Program-made: the position numbers and the translations under genes
From: JBGPLJ01 sp963826145
GTDB taxonomy: Bacteria > Pseudomonadota > Gammaproteobacteria > Steroidobacterales > Steroidobacteraceae
Reading direction: 5' to 3'
DNA: 64,000 nucleotides
Assembly: GCA_963826145.1 (NCBI GenBank)
Contig: CAWGVW010000001.1
Span: forward strand, 124,001 to 188,000
Notes under the pieces: generated by a model
The model's input: the letters and a program-made list of their open reading frames with translations, nothing else
Database searches by the model: none
What the model was told of the DNA's origin: nothing
Shown: piece after piece, positions 35,900 through 44,590 of the stretch
Position numbering within the stretch: position 1 is the first letter of the stretch
Layout: every line of letters starts with the position of its first letter

Positions 35900-35931
35900 A
35901 AGAACCCCGCCACGAGGCGGGGTTCTTTTTT
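35900..35931 (+). terminator. rho-independent terminator of groESL
   Basis: A 12-bp perfect GC-rich stem (AAGAACCCCGCC / GGCGGGGTTCTT) with the loop ACGA is followed by a T run. It lies 24 bases after the groEL stop and separates it from glnE. Confidence 0.95.
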
Positions 35932-35951
35932 GGGCTACCATTTCGCGCGCA

Positions 35952-38840
35952 ATGCCCGACCTCCCCTCGCTTGCCGCTCTGCCTGCTCCCCTGCGTGCTG
36001 AGGTTCAGCGAACCTTGGATGCGTTCGCGGCTCAGGATGGATCGGCAGATATCCTCGCGCGCCTGCCGGTGGCTGTCCGCGAATCGCTGCCCGCGGTCTG
36101 GGCATTCAGCGAATTCACCGGCCGGTCCTGCGCGCACGATCCCACGTTGCTGGATGCGCTTGTCACAAGCGGTGACCTGACCACGCGGCGCGCGTTGACC
36201 GCAAGGCGGTCTCAAGTTTTCGCCGCTCTCGCATCGCTCACCGACGAAGCGGAATTCATGCGTGAGCTGAGGCGTGCCCGGCGACGCGAGCTCGTGCGGA
36301 TTGCCTGGCGGGATCTCGCTGGCTGGGCAGAGGTCGATGAGGTTCTCGCGGATCTTTCCGACGCAGCGGATGGTGCGATCGATTGCGCGACGCGCTTCGC
36401 CATGCGTCAGCTCGTTGCGCGATTCGGAACGCCGCGTAGCGCCGATGGCAGCGCGCAGGAACTCACCATCGTGGCGATGGGCAAGCTCGGCGGCCGTGAG
36501 CTTAACTTCTCGTCGGACGTGGATCTTGTGCTGCTCTTCCCCGAGCTCGGCGACACGGACGGCCGCCGATCGATAGCCAACGAGGACTTCTTCACACGTC
36601 TAGGCCAGCAGGTCGTCCGTCTCCTCGAATCGCAGACCGCCGATGGGTTCGCTTATCGCGTCGATCTGAGGCTCCGGCCCTTCGGCGATAGCGGGCCACT
36701 GGTCGCGAGCCTGGGTGCGTTCGAGAACTATCTCGAACAGCATGGCCGCGACTGGGAACGCTACGCCTACGTCAAGGCTCGTGCGGTCACGGGCCTCGGC
36801 CTGTTCGAGGAAGCCCAGCGCGACTTGCTGCGGCCCTTCGTTTATCGGCGCTACCTCGACTTTCGCGTATTCGAAGCGCTGCGCGAGATGAAGGAGCTGA
36901 TCGCGCGCGAAGTCGAGCGGCGCGAACTCGAACACAACATCAAGCTTGGCCCGGGCGGCATCCGCGAAATCGAATTCATCGCGCAGGCGTTCCAGCTTCT
37001 GCGCGGCGGCAGCGATCGCCGGCTGCAGTCATCGAGCCTGCTCGGCGTTCTGCCGCTCCTTGCGGGAGAGAAGCTGTTGTCGCCGGCAACCGTCGATGAA
37101 CTGCTGGCGGCCTATCGCTATCTGAGGCGGGTCGAAAATCGTCTGCAGATGCGGGCGGACGAACAAACGCATGACCTGCCGGCGGACGAAATCGGCCGTT
37201 TGCGCCTCGCTTGCTCCATGGGGCATGGGACTTGGACGGCGTTCAGCACTGAGCTCGGCTGGCATCGCGCAAACGTTAGCCGACACTTTCGCAGCATCAT
37301 TCTCGCGCCGGCGGACAGCCGCAGCGGTGAGCAGCAAACGCCTGCCTGGATCGCATTCTGGTCGACCGGTAGCGACGGCCGCCAACTGCTCGAGGGTGGC
37401 CAGCTCACTGGCTTTGCCCAGCCGAACGAGGTTTTGCGCCGCCTGATCGCGCTGCGTGAAGGGTTTGCAGCACGCGGCCTGGATGAGAACGGTCGCCGGC
37501 GACTCGCTGCTTTGTTGCCGCGCGTGGTCAGCGCATGTGCTGCCGGCGCCGACGCCGACGCGACGCTCACCCGCGCCCTGGGCGTGCTCGAAGCCGTCGG
37601 TGGCCGCGCGACGTATTTCGCCCTCCTCAACGAGCACGTTGGAGCTCTCAATCGTCTGATCGATGTCTGCCGCCAGGGGGATTTTCTCGCGGCACAGATC
37701 GCCGGCTTTCCGCTGCTCCTCGATGAGCTCGTGGACGAGCGGGTGCTCGAGCAGCCGCTCACCCGTGCGCAGCTTGCGGCCGAGCTGAGGATCCGCTGCC
37801 AGAACGTGCCGGATGACGATCCCGAGCGGGAGATCGAGGCGCTGCGCCAGTTTCAGCGGGCGGCGGTTTTTCGCATCGCCTGCTCGGATCTCAGCGGCCG
37901 CCTGCCTCTGATGAAAGTGAGCGACCGCCTTACCGACGTCGCCGAGCTAATTCTCGAGGAGGCGATGCGCCTCGCCTGGGGCCAGCTCACTCGCGTCCAT
38001 GGAGTGCCGCGCTGCGGGACTGGCGCAAGTCCGCGCGCCGTTGGCGTCGCGGCGGTTGCCTACGGGAAACTTGGTGGACTCGAACTCGGTTACGGATCGG
38101 ATCTCGACCTGGTCTTCCTGCACGACTCGACGGGCGGCGTCGAACGGACTGACGGCGGCAAGCCGCTCGACAACGGTGTGTTCTTTCTGCGCCTGGCGCA
38201 GCGGATCGTGCACCTGCTGACGATGCATTCCGCGGCGGGGCGCCTGTACGAGGTAGACATGCGTCTGCGCCCGAGTGGCAAGGGCGGCATGCTGGTGACT
38301 CAGCTCAACGAGTTCGCGCGCTACCAGCACGAGGAGGCCTGGACATGGGAGCACCAGGCGCTCCTTCGAGCACGCAGTGTTGCCGGCGACGCGGGAGTGC
38401 GCGTCGCGTTTGAATCCCTGCGCACCGAAATTCTGAGCACGGCTGTGCGTCGCGATAACCTGCGCGAGGAAGTGCGACAGATGCGCGAACGCATGCGCGC
38501 CGAGCTTTCGCGGAGCGGCCCGGGCAAGTTCGACCTGAAGCAGGACCCGGGCGGCATCGCCGATATCGAGTTCCTGGTGCAGTACTGGGCGCTCAAGTGG
38601 GCCGCGGACTATCCGGCGATCACGATGTTCACGGATAACATTCGCCAGCTCGAGTCACTCGCGTCCGCGGTGCTCGTCGAGCAGGCGATCGTCGATGATC
38701 TGATTGCGGCCTATATCTGCTACCGGGCGGCAACGCACCGCGCATCGCTTGAAGGTCGCGGCACGATCGTTGCCGAGGAGCCGTTTGCCGACGCGCGAGC
38801 CGCGGTGCTGCGCGTCTGGACGCAGACGATGCTCGCCTGA
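35952..38840 (+). CDS. glnE: bifunctional glutamine synthetase adenylyltransferase/deadenylase
   Basis: The 962-residue protein adds and removes AMP on glutamine synthetase in response to PII and glutamine. Two nucleotidyltransferase domains are visible: GRELNFSSDVDLVLLFPE in the N-terminal deadenylase half and GLELGYGSDLDLVFLHD in the C-terminal adenylylase half. Each carries the GS-x10-DxD pattern. The linking motif RELEHNIKLGPGGIREIEF and its counterpart KQDPGGIADIEFLVQYW are typical. Length matches the family. It starts 20 bases after the groESL terminator. Confidence 0.95.
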   Translation: MPDLPSLAALPAPLRAEVQRTLDAFAAQDGSADILARLPVAVRESLPAVWAFSEFTGRSCAHDPTLLDALVTSGDLTTRRALTARRSQVFAALASLTDEAEFMRELRRARRRELVRIAWRDLAGWAEVDEVLADLSDAADGAIDCATRFAMRQLVARFGTPRSADGSAQELTIVAMGKLGGRELNFSSDVDLVLLFPELGDTDGRRSIANEDFFTRLGQQVVRLLESQTADGFAYRVDLRLRPFGDSGPLVASLGAFENYLEQHGRDWERYAYVKARAVTGLGLFEEAQRDLLRPFVYRRYLDFRVFEALREMKELIAREVERRELEHNIKLGPGGIREIEFIAQAFQLLRGGSDRRLQSSSLLGVLPLLAGEKLLSPATVDELLAAYRYLRRVENRLQMRADEQTHDLPADEIGRLRLACSMGHGTWTAFSTELGWHRANVSRHFRSIILAPADSRSGEQQTPAWIAFWSTGSDGRQLLEGGQLTGFAQPNEVLRRLIALREGFAARGLDENGRRRLAALLPRVVSACAAGADADATLTRALGVLEAVGGRATYFALLNEHVGALNRLIDVCRQGDFLAAQIAGFPLLLDELVDERVLEQPLTRAQLAAELRIRCQNVPDDDPEREIEALRQFQRAAVFRIACSDLSGRLPLMKVSDRLTDVAELILEEAMRLAWGQLTRVHGVPRCGTGASPRAVGVAAVAYGKLGGLELGYGSDLDLVFLHDSTGGVERTDGGKPLDNGVFFLRLAQRIVHLLTMHSAAGRLYEVDMRLRPSGKGGMLVTQLNEFARYQHEEAWTWEHQALLRARSVAGDAGVRVAFESLRTEILSTAVRRDNLREEVRQMRERMRAELSRSGPGKFDLKQDPGGIADIEFLVQYWALKWAADYPAITMFTDNIRQLESLASAVLVEQAIVDDLIAAYICYRAATHRASLEGRGTIVAEEPFADARAAVLRVWTQTMLA

Positions 38841-38900
38841 CGGCCGAGCGGCGCCTGCTATACTTCGCGCCCGAGTTGCACCCGTTCGAGATCGCCGGAA

Positions 38901-39104
38901 ATGCCCGCCGCAGACAACGCTCGGCCGCTTATTCAGCCGAATGCGCAGAACCGTTACGAAGTTTCCGCTTCGGATCTGCCGCTCGCCTGTCCCATGCCGC
39001 AGATGTACCTGTGGAACTCGCACCCACGGGTCTACCTGCCGATCGAGGAGACAGGCAAGGCGAAGTGTCCGTACTGTGGTGCGGAGTACGCGCTCCGCGG
39101 TTGA
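38901..39104 (+). CDS. zf-CHCC zinc-finger protein
   Basis: A 67-residue protein with the zf-CHCC pattern: Cys30, His41, Cys56 and Cys59 (LACPMPQ, NSHPRVYLPIE, AKCPYCGAEY). This domain resembles the zinc-binding part of the NDUFS6 subunit of mitochondrial complex I. In Proteobacteria it occurs as a free small protein, often near LPS-core or amino-acid genes, with no proven role. It follows glnE by 60 bases and is followed by a strong hairpin. Confidence 0.85.
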   Translation: MPAADNARPLIQPNAQNRYEVSASDLPLACPMPQMYLWNSHPRVYLPIEETGKAKCPYCGAEYALRG

Positions 39105-39114
39105 AGAAGAAAGC

Positions 39115-39167
39115 GGACATTGCTGATCTCGCGCTCGTCCGCGCGAAATCAGCAATGTCCCCTTTTT
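39115..39167 (+). terminator. long hairpin with T-tract after zf-CHCC gene
   Basis: GGACATTGCTGAT (39115-39127) pairs exactly with ATCAGCAATGTCC (39148-39160). The stem extends inward through one C-A mismatch, a T-A pair and CGCG, making about 18 bp around an 8-base loop, followed by CCTTTTT. It fits a terminator for the rightward gene, and lies at the stop of the convergent DUF6165 gene. It is longer than most terminators and could be a dispersed repeat. Confidence 0.75.
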
Positions 39168-39568
39168 CAGTACTTGCGGTAGGACTTCTCTTCGATGATC
39201 GATGAGCCAAGCTTGTCGTTGATGCGACGCTTGAGCTGTGCACGCTCGTCATTCTCGACGTAGACCGAGCGCGCGAGTTCGATGAAGCGGGCGTCGAAGC
39301 TGCGGGTCCGCTCCTTGTCGCGAATGTCGTCCTCGATCTCCCACAACCGGGTGTTTACCGCCTCGAGCGCCGCGGTCTCCGCCGTCACGTCCTTCGCCGG
39401 GCCTGCGCTGGCGTAGGGCGAGGCGCCCCAGGTCCGCTCGAGCACCTCGAGTTCGTGCCGCACGTTCGCGAGCTTGGTCTTATCGCCGATCCGTGCCGCC
39501 TTGATCCTGAGAATCGTGATCTTGTCGAGGAGTTCGCCGGGCGAAACCGGCACCAGCAGTTCAGACAT
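39167..39568 (-). CDS. DUF6165 family protein
   Basis: A 133-residue, charged, mostly helical cytosolic protein that fits DUF6165 (SELLVPVSPGELLDKITILR, RIGDKTKLANVRHELEVLE, FIELARSVYVENDERAQLKR). I chose the ATG at 39568 because the family starts there; the longer frame overlaps the upstream glycosyltransferase gene. These genes commonly occur in LPS-core clusters, as here next to a family 9 glycosyltransferase, kdkA and waaA. Function is unknown. Confidence 0.8.
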   Translation of the reverse strand: MSELLVPVSPGELLDKITILRIKAARIGDKTKLANVRHELEVLERTWGASPYASAGPAKDVTAETAALEAVNTRLWEIEDDIRDKERTRSFDARFIELARSVYVENDERAQLKRRINDKLGSSIIEEKSYRKY

Positions 39569-39579
39569 GATTGACCTCG

Positions 39580-40659
39580 CTAGACCGCTGTGCGCCGGGG
39601 GAGGCGCGTGCGCTTGCGCATCCACTCATCGAGCTTGCGATTGACGTCGTTCGGCGTGATGAGATCCATGACGCCTTTCTTTTCGATCTTTGTTTGCCAG
39701 GGGATTTCGGCGGCCGACCGCTTGAGAAATCGCTGCGCCGCTTCCTCGTACTTGTTGACGCACCATTGCCGGCTGAAATAGGGGCCGCTGCGCTCGGGAT
39801 TGGTCGCGGCGTACAAGCCGATCACCGGTGTTCCGACGGCGTTCGCCATGTGGACCGGGCCCGCGTCGGGACTCACCAGCACGTCCGCCTTCTCGAGCAG
39901 CGCGAGGAGCTCAGGCAGGGTGTCCTTGCCGATCTGATTGATGACCGGAACGGCCGTCAGACGCACAATGTCGCGCCCGTACGCACGCTCCATCTCGGAC
40001 GGCCCGCCGCACAGCACGACACGCATGCCGTGTGCGCGCACCGCGTGCTCGATCACCCGTGCGTAATGCTCGACGCGCCAGTTGCGCCTTGCGTGGCTCG
40101 AGCAGGGACTCACGATGAGTGTCGGCCGCGCATCGTCGATGATGGTCGCGGCGTAGGCATAGGCCTCGTCCGGCAGCGGGATGTCCCATTGCATGATGTG
40201 GTCGTGCGCGCCGAGCGCCTCGGCAAAGCCGTACAGGCTGTCGAGAACGTGTTCGCGAGCGCGCGGCGTGATGCGATCTGTCGTGAAAAGCCACTGCAGC
40301 TCGCGTGCCCGCGCGCGGTCGAATCCGAGTTTGATCGGAGCACGGACGAGGGTCGACAGCAGGCTTGCGCGGATCGCGAGCTGCATGTGCAGCAGCAGAT
40401 CGAAGCGGCGGCCGCGCAGCAGCTCGCGCAGGCGGAAGTATTCGCGGACGCTGTGACGTTTGTCGAAGGTGATAAACTCGACTTCGCCGACGAGGCTCAT
40501 GAGCCGGGCCTCGTGCTTGCCGATGATCCACGTGATTTTCGCTTCCGGCCACCGCTGTTGCAGGGTCCGGATCACCGGCAGCACGTGGCAGGCGTCGCCG
40601 AGCGCCGAGAGACGCAGCACGCAGATACGGCTGGGAGGACTGGCGAGCTTGACCGGCAT
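39580..40659 (-). CDS. glycosyltransferase family 9 (heptosyltransferase-like)
   Basis: The 359-residue protein is a GT9 enzyme like WaaC/WaaF/WaaQ that adds heptose to the LPS inner core on the cytoplasmic face. It shows RICVLRLSALGDACHVLPV at the N-terminus, PIKLGFDRARARE, a Rossmann segment MRVVLCGGPSEMERA, and the nucleotide-sugar site VSPDAGPVHMANAVGTPVIG followed by LYAATNPERSGPY. I chose the ATG at 40659. Which heptose is added cannot be told. It diverges from kdkA with a single base between the two start codons. Confidence 0.9.
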   Translation of the reverse strand: MPVKLASPPSRICVLRLSALGDACHVLPVIRTLQQRWPEAKITWIIGKHEARLMSLVGEVEFITFDKRHSVREYFRLRELLRGRRFDLLLHMQLAIRASLLSTLVRAPIKLGFDRARARELQWLFTTDRITPRAREHVLDSLYGFAEALGAHDHIMQWDIPLPDEAYAYAATIIDDARPTLIVSPCSSHARRNWRVEHYARVIEHAVRAHGMRVVLCGGPSEMERAYGRDIVRLTAVPVINQIGKDTLPELLALLEKADVLVSPDAGPVHMANAVGTPVIGLYAATNPERSGPYFSRQWCVNKYEEAAQRFLKRSAAEIPWQTKIEKKGVMDLITPNDVNRKLDEWMRKRTRLPRRTAV

Positions 40660-40660
40660 T

Positions 40661-41419
40661 GTGGAGCAGCGCGTCGCGATCGAAGGCGGCGCCATCCTAG
40701 CGGACACCTCCGAGAGCGGCAACGCTGCAACCGCCTGGTTTTTCGCTCATCCAGCATTCGATTCGATCGCTGCCGAGTCTGGGCAGATTTCGGTTGCGAA
40801 GGGACGGGGCGGGGCTTTTTTCGTGGACGTCGCCAACCATCGCTGGGTCACGCGTCCGTACCGGCGGGGCGGCTTCATCGCGCACTTCAGCCGCAGCCGC
40901 TACGTGTGGATGGGCGAGGAGCGAGTGAGGAGTTTCCGCGAATGGCGCACGCTCGCGGCGCTGAGGGCGCTCGCATTGCCGGTACCGAAGCCGATTGCTG
41001 CGCGCTACCGGCGCGAGGGCTGGACGTATCGCGCGGATCTCATCACGGAGAGGCTGGAGGCCACCGAACCGCTGTCGGTGCGCCTTGAAATCGAGCCGCT
41101 GTCGCTGACGCTCTGGATCGAGATTGGCCGGGTCCTGAGGCGCTTGCAGGATGGCGGGGCGTATCACGCGGACCTCAACGCCCACAACATCCTGATCGAC
41201 TCGCGCAACTCGGTGTTCGTCATCGACTTCGATCGGGGTCGCCTGAGACATCCGGGACCCTGGCGCGATGCGAATCTTGCGCGATTGTACCGGTCGCTGC
41301 GCAAAATCAGCGCCCCGCTCGCACCGGATCGATTCGGCGACACGGAGTGGGAGACATTGCTCGCGGGCTATCGCGCGCCCCCCGCCGCTGCTGCGGGTCC
41401 GGCGCCAGGATCCTCCTGA
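40661..41419 (+). CDS. kdkA: 3-deoxy-D-manno-octulosonic acid kinase
   Basis: The 252-residue protein matches KdkA, which phosphorylates the Kdo residue of lipid A-Kdo. SVAKGRGGAFFVDV, RPYRRGGFIAHFSRSRYVWM and the kinase core YHADLNAHNILID with VIDFDRGRLRHPGPW (metal-binding DFD) are diagnostic. The GTG at 40661 gives a normal family length; the frame is open further upstream but lies opposite the divergent glycosyltransferase. waaA follows 4 bases after its stop, fitting a Kdo module. Confidence 0.88.
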   Translation: MEQRVAIEGGAILADTSESGNAATAWFFAHPAFDSIAAESGQISVAKGRGGAFFVDVANHRWVTRPYRRGGFIAHFSRSRYVWMGEERVRSFREWRTLAALRALALPVPKPIAARYRREGWTYRADLITERLEATEPLSVRLEIEPLSLTLWIEIGRVLRRLQDGGAYHADLNAHNILIDSRNSVFVIDFDRGRLRHPGPWRDANLARLYRSLRKISAPLAPDRFGDTEWETLLAGYRAPPAAAAGPAPGSS

Positions 41420-41423
41420 ACCG

Positions 41424-42686
41424 ATGCGAATTGTCTACATATTGCTCGCGCGCCTGCTGGCACCGTTCGCTTTCGCCACCCTGCTCTGGCGCGGCTTCAG
41501 CGACCGCGTGTACTGGGAGAGGCTCGGCGAACGCTTCGGTTTCGGCGATGTGCGCCTCTCCGGGCCCAGCATCTGGGTGCACGCCGTTTCGGTCGGCGAA
41601 GTGCAGGCTTCGGCGGCGCTCGTGCGCGCGTTGCGCGCCCGCTATCCCGACATACCGCTGGTCCTCACGACGGTTACTCCGACGGGCTGGGCCCTTGCGA
41701 AGAGCCTGTTCGGCGACACGATCGAGTACAGCTATGCGCCTTACGATCTGCCGGGATCGGTGCGGCGATTCTTCGATCGCACACAGCCGCTTCTCGCGAT
41801 AATTCTTGAGACCGAACTCTGGCCGACGCTTTACCACGAGTGCGGTCAGCGCAACATCCCCCTCGTGCTCGCAAGTGCACGCATTTCACCGCGCTCCGTG
41901 TCGCGCTACCGCCTGCTCACGAGTCTTTTTCGGCAGACGCTGTCGAACGGGATCGTGATCGCCGCGCAGAGCGAGAGCGACGCAGAGCGATTCCGCTCGA
42001 TCGGAGCGAATCCGGCCCGCACCCACGTGACGGGCAATATCAAGTTCGACTTTCAGATTCCGGCTGCACTCGCGGCGGACGGCCGGACCCTGCGAGCCGT
42101 GTACGCGGGCGGAAGGCCGGTATGGATCGCCGGCAGCACTCACCCTGGCGAGGAAGATATCGTGCTCGACGCGCACGTGCGCGTGATGGCAAACCTCCCG
42201 GAGGCGCTGCTGATCCTGGTGCCGAGGCATCCCAACCGGTTCGAAGACGCGGCGTCGAACCTGAAACGGCGCGCCATGACATTCGTCCGTCGCAGCCGCG
42301 ACCGGCCCACGGCCTCGTCGGCCGAGGTTTTGCTGGTAGATACGCTCGGGGAGCTGATGACTTTCTACGCGGCCGCGGATGTAGCGTTCGTCGGCGGCAG
42401 CCTCGTGCGCGTCGGTGGGCACAATCTGCTGGAACCTGCTGCGCTCGGGTTGCCGATACTTTCCGGGCCGAACACCTTCAATGCGGAGAGCATCGCGCGT
42501 CTTCTGATCGAGGTGGGAGCCGTGCGAACGGTGCACGATGAGCGGGAGCTCGGCGACGGTGTGGCTCTGTTTCTGCGCGATCCGGCCGCTCGCCGCGATT
42601 CAGGCGACCGCGGGCGCGCCACGGTCGAGGCCAACCGCGGCGCGCTCGAGAGGCTGCTCGCGCTGATCGCGCCACTGATGAGTTAG
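41424..42686 (+). CDS. waaA: lipid IVA 3-deoxy-D-manno-octulosonic acid transferase
   Basis: The 420-residue GT30 enzyme transfers Kdo from CMP-Kdo to lipid A precursor at the inner membrane. An N-terminal anchor (residues 1-20) precedes WVHAVSVGEVQASAALV with the catalytic Glu, LTTVTPTGWALAK, TGNIKFDF, and GGSLVRVGGHNLLEPAA near the C-terminus. Length fits the family. I chose the ATG at 41424 because the homologous start is MRIVYILLARLL. It is coupled to kdkA upstream. Whether it adds one or two Kdo units is not visible, though a KdkA partner favours one. Confidence 0.95.
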   Translation: MRIVYILLARLLAPFAFATLLWRGFSDRVYWERLGERFGFGDVRLSGPSIWVHAVSVGEVQASAALVRALRARYPDIPLVLTTVTPTGWALAKSLFGDTIEYSYAPYDLPGSVRRFFDRTQPLLAIILETELWPTLYHECGQRNIPLVLASARISPRSVSRYRLLTSLFRQTLSNGIVIAAQSESDAERFRSIGANPARTHVTGNIKFDFQIPAALAADGRTLRAVYAGGRPVWIAGSTHPGEEDIVLDAHVRVMANLPEALLILVPRHPNRFEDAASNLKRRAMTFVRRSRDRPTASSAEVLLVDTLGELMTFYAAADVAFVGGSLVRVGGHNLLEPAALGLPILSGPNTFNAESIARLLIEVGAVRTVHDERELGDGVALFLRDPAARRDSGDRGRATVEANRGALERLLALIAPLMS

Positions 42687-42699
42687 CGCGATCGCGCAG

Positions 42700-44133
42700 C
42701 TATTTCGGCGTGTCTTTCGACGTGTCCTGCGGCAGACTTTGCTCGGGCGTCTGCTCCTTGAACCAGGAATTGATTTCCTTCAGGTCTTCTTCGTTGAGAT
42801 TGCCGGCGGCGATCTTCAGTCGAACCACGTTGAGGAGGTAATCGTAGCGGCTGCGCAGGTAGGTGGTCGCAGCCTGCACCAGGGTGCGCCGCGACAGCAG
42901 AACGTCGACTGCCGTGCGCGTGCCGACTTCGTAGCCGGCTTCCGTCGCCTTCAACGCCGTGCGGCTCGATTCAAACGCCTGCCTCAATGCGTTGACGCGC
43001 GACACTTCGCTCAAAACGCCGAGGTAAGCATCGCGCGCAGCGCGCTCGGTCTCGCGCGAGGTGCGCACGTAGCGCTGGTTCGCGGCCTGATAGCGATATT
43101 CCGCCTGGCGCACGCGCGACTGCGTGGCGCCGCTGGAAAAGATCGGCACGGTCAACTGCAGCAAGACTGCGTTATCGTTGGTGTCGCTGTCGGCCGGTGA
43201 CGTTTGCCCCGGCTGCCCCTGCAACGTGACCGTATTGTCGCCGTTGATGTTCGTGTTGGCGCGCTGGACCTGCAAGGCAAGCGACGGCAGGTGGCCGCCG
43301 AATGCAACACGGACGTTGTCGTGCGCGATGTCGCTCGCGAGATGGCTCGAGGTCAGGGCGAGGTTCTGCTTCATCGACGTTTCGACCCAGCTTTCCTGAT
43401 CCGCGGGGTTTGGCGGCAACAGGGGCAAGTCCTCCCCGGGGCGCGCAAGCCCTGGTGTCGGTTGTCCGGTAATTTCGCGCAGAAACTCCTGCGTGGTCGC
43501 GAGGGCGCGCTTGGCCGCGATGACGTCCGCGGTGCCTGTATCGTGAGCTGCCTTCGCTTCCTGCACGTCGGTGACCGCGATGAGGCCCACCTCGAAGCGC
43601 TTCTCCGCCTGCTCGAGCTGGCGTGTCACCGCTTCCGTCGCCGCCTCCTGTGCCCGCAGGTTGTCCTCCGCCGCAAGCACGTCGAAGTAGCGGGTCGCGA
43701 CGCGCAGCATCAGGTCCTGCTGCGCAGCCTTGTAGTCGGCCTCGGCCTGCGCCAATTCACTGCTCGAGCGCTTCAAGGCGACCCACTGGTCCCACTGAAA
43801 GACGGTTTGCTTCAACTGCAACTGCCAATACTTCATCTTGGTGTCGCTCTTCGTCTCGGCTGGCAGGTACAGGCCGGTTGTCGTGTCGAAGAACGTCACT
43901 GTGCCGTCCGGCGTGCTGTGCTGATATTCCGCGAATCCATTGAGCTGCGGCAGCAGCGCCGCCCAGGCTTGCGGCCGCGATTCGCGGGCGGCGAGGCGGT
44001 TGGCATCGGCTTCGCGAATCGATGGATCGGCCTGCAAGGCCTGCTGATAGACGGCCATCAAATCGGCTGCAGGCGCCACGGCGGCCAGACCCAGGCCCAG
44101 GACGGTTGAGCAGAACAGGACACGGACTCGCAT
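42700..44133 (-). CDS. tolC: TolC family type I secretion outer-membrane protein
   Basis: The 477-residue protein has a signal peptide (residues 1-22) and two OEP repeats, each with helical segments (LMAVYQQALQADPSIREADA, VEEAKAA-type helices) and short beta strands, as in the trimeric TolC channel-tunnel. ANRLAARESRPQAWAALLPQ and VFQWDQWVALKRSS are typical of the family. TolC works with several inner-membrane pumps. It has its own promoter and a leader hairpin. The order pcm-rhodanese-tolC next to waaA recurs in Gammaproteobacteria. Confidence 0.93.
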   Translation of the reverse strand: MRVRVLFCSTVLGLGLAAVAPAADLMAVYQQALQADPSIREADANRLAARESRPQAWAALLPQLNGFAEYQHSTPDGTVTFFDTTTGLYLPAETKSDTKMKYWQLQLKQTVFQWDQWVALKRSSSELAQAEADYKAAQQDLMLRVATRYFDVLAAEDNLRAQEAATEAVTRQLEQAEKRFEVGLIAVTDVQEAKAAHDTGTADVIAAKRALATTQEFLREITGQPTPGLARPGEDLPLLPPNPADQESWVETSMKQNLALTSSHLASDIAHDNVRVAFGGHLPSLALQVQRANTNINGDNTVTLQGQPGQTSPADSDTNDNAVLLQLTVPIFSSGATQSRVRQAEYRYQAANQRYVRTSRETERAARDAYLGVLSEVSRVNALRQAFESSRTALKATEAGYEVGTRTAVDVLLSRRTLVQAATTYLRSRYDYLLNVVRLKIAAGNLNEEDLKEINSWFKEQTPEQSLPQDTSKDTPK

Positions 44134-44154
44134 ATCGCTCCCTCGGATAACAGG

Positions 44155-44175
44155 AAACCCCCCGAAGGCGGGGGG
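44155..44175 (-). terminator. GC hairpin in tolC leader / after rhodanese gene
   Basis: CCCCCCG (44158-44164) and CGGGGGG (44169-44175) form a 7-bp stem with a 4-base loop. On the minus strand it is followed by TTTCC. It lies downstream of the tolC promoter and upstream of the tolC start, so it could end transcripts from the rhodanese gene and also sit in the tolC leader. Confidence 0.5.
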
Positions 44176-44194
44176 TCAACTAGTGTTATATAAG

Positions 44195-44222
44195 ACTATA
44201 TCACCTACCGTCGGCGCGGCAA
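44195..44222 (-). promoter_or_regulatory. candidate sigma70 promoter of tolC
   Basis: On the minus strand TTGCCG (44222-44217) and TATAGT (44200-44195) are 16 bases apart, in an AT-rich pocket of otherwise GC-rich DNA. Start of transcription would fall near 44188, about 55 bases before the tolC ATG. Confidence 0.55.
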
Positions 44223-44255
44223 GCGCAGGCGGTCGGACTTGGATTCCCCACTGAC

Positions 44256-44576
44256 CTAATAGGTTGCCAGACTCGGGTCCAGCTCCCGGCCCCAGGCGAG
44301 TATGCCGCCCTTGAGGTTGGCGACCGAATGGAAGCCCTTCTGCTCCAAAAACTTTGCAATTTCCATGCTGCGACGGCCCGAACGGCACAAGACGACCGTC
44401 TGGCGCGCCGGATCGAGTTCCTGCAGTCGTTCGGCGACCTGAGCCATGGGGATATGGACGATGTCGTCGACGCGGGCGACATCCAGCTCCCAAGGCTCGC
44501 GCACGTCGAGCAGGACGACGTCTGCGCCAGATTGGCGGAGCGCGACGAAGTCGGTCGGAGTCATTTCCGGGATCAT
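44256..44576 (-). CDS. single-domain rhodanese
   Basis: The 106-residue protein is a single rhodanese domain, a sulfur or cyanide transferase. The active-site loop is VLCRSGRRS with the persulfide Cys, and VLLDVREPWELDVA is the conserved CH2A-like motif. The charged loop resembles GlpE/PspE-type proteins. It lies between pcm and tolC on the minus strand, 14 bases from pcm, and probably shares its transcript. The physiological substrate is unknown. Confidence 0.9.
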   Translation of the reverse strand: MIPEMTPTDFVALRQSGADVVLLDVREPWELDVARVDDIVHIPMAQVAERLQELDPARQTVVLCRSGRRSMEIAKFLEQKGFHSVANLKGGILAWGRELDPSLATY

Positions 44577-44590
44577 CTCGATATTCCCCT

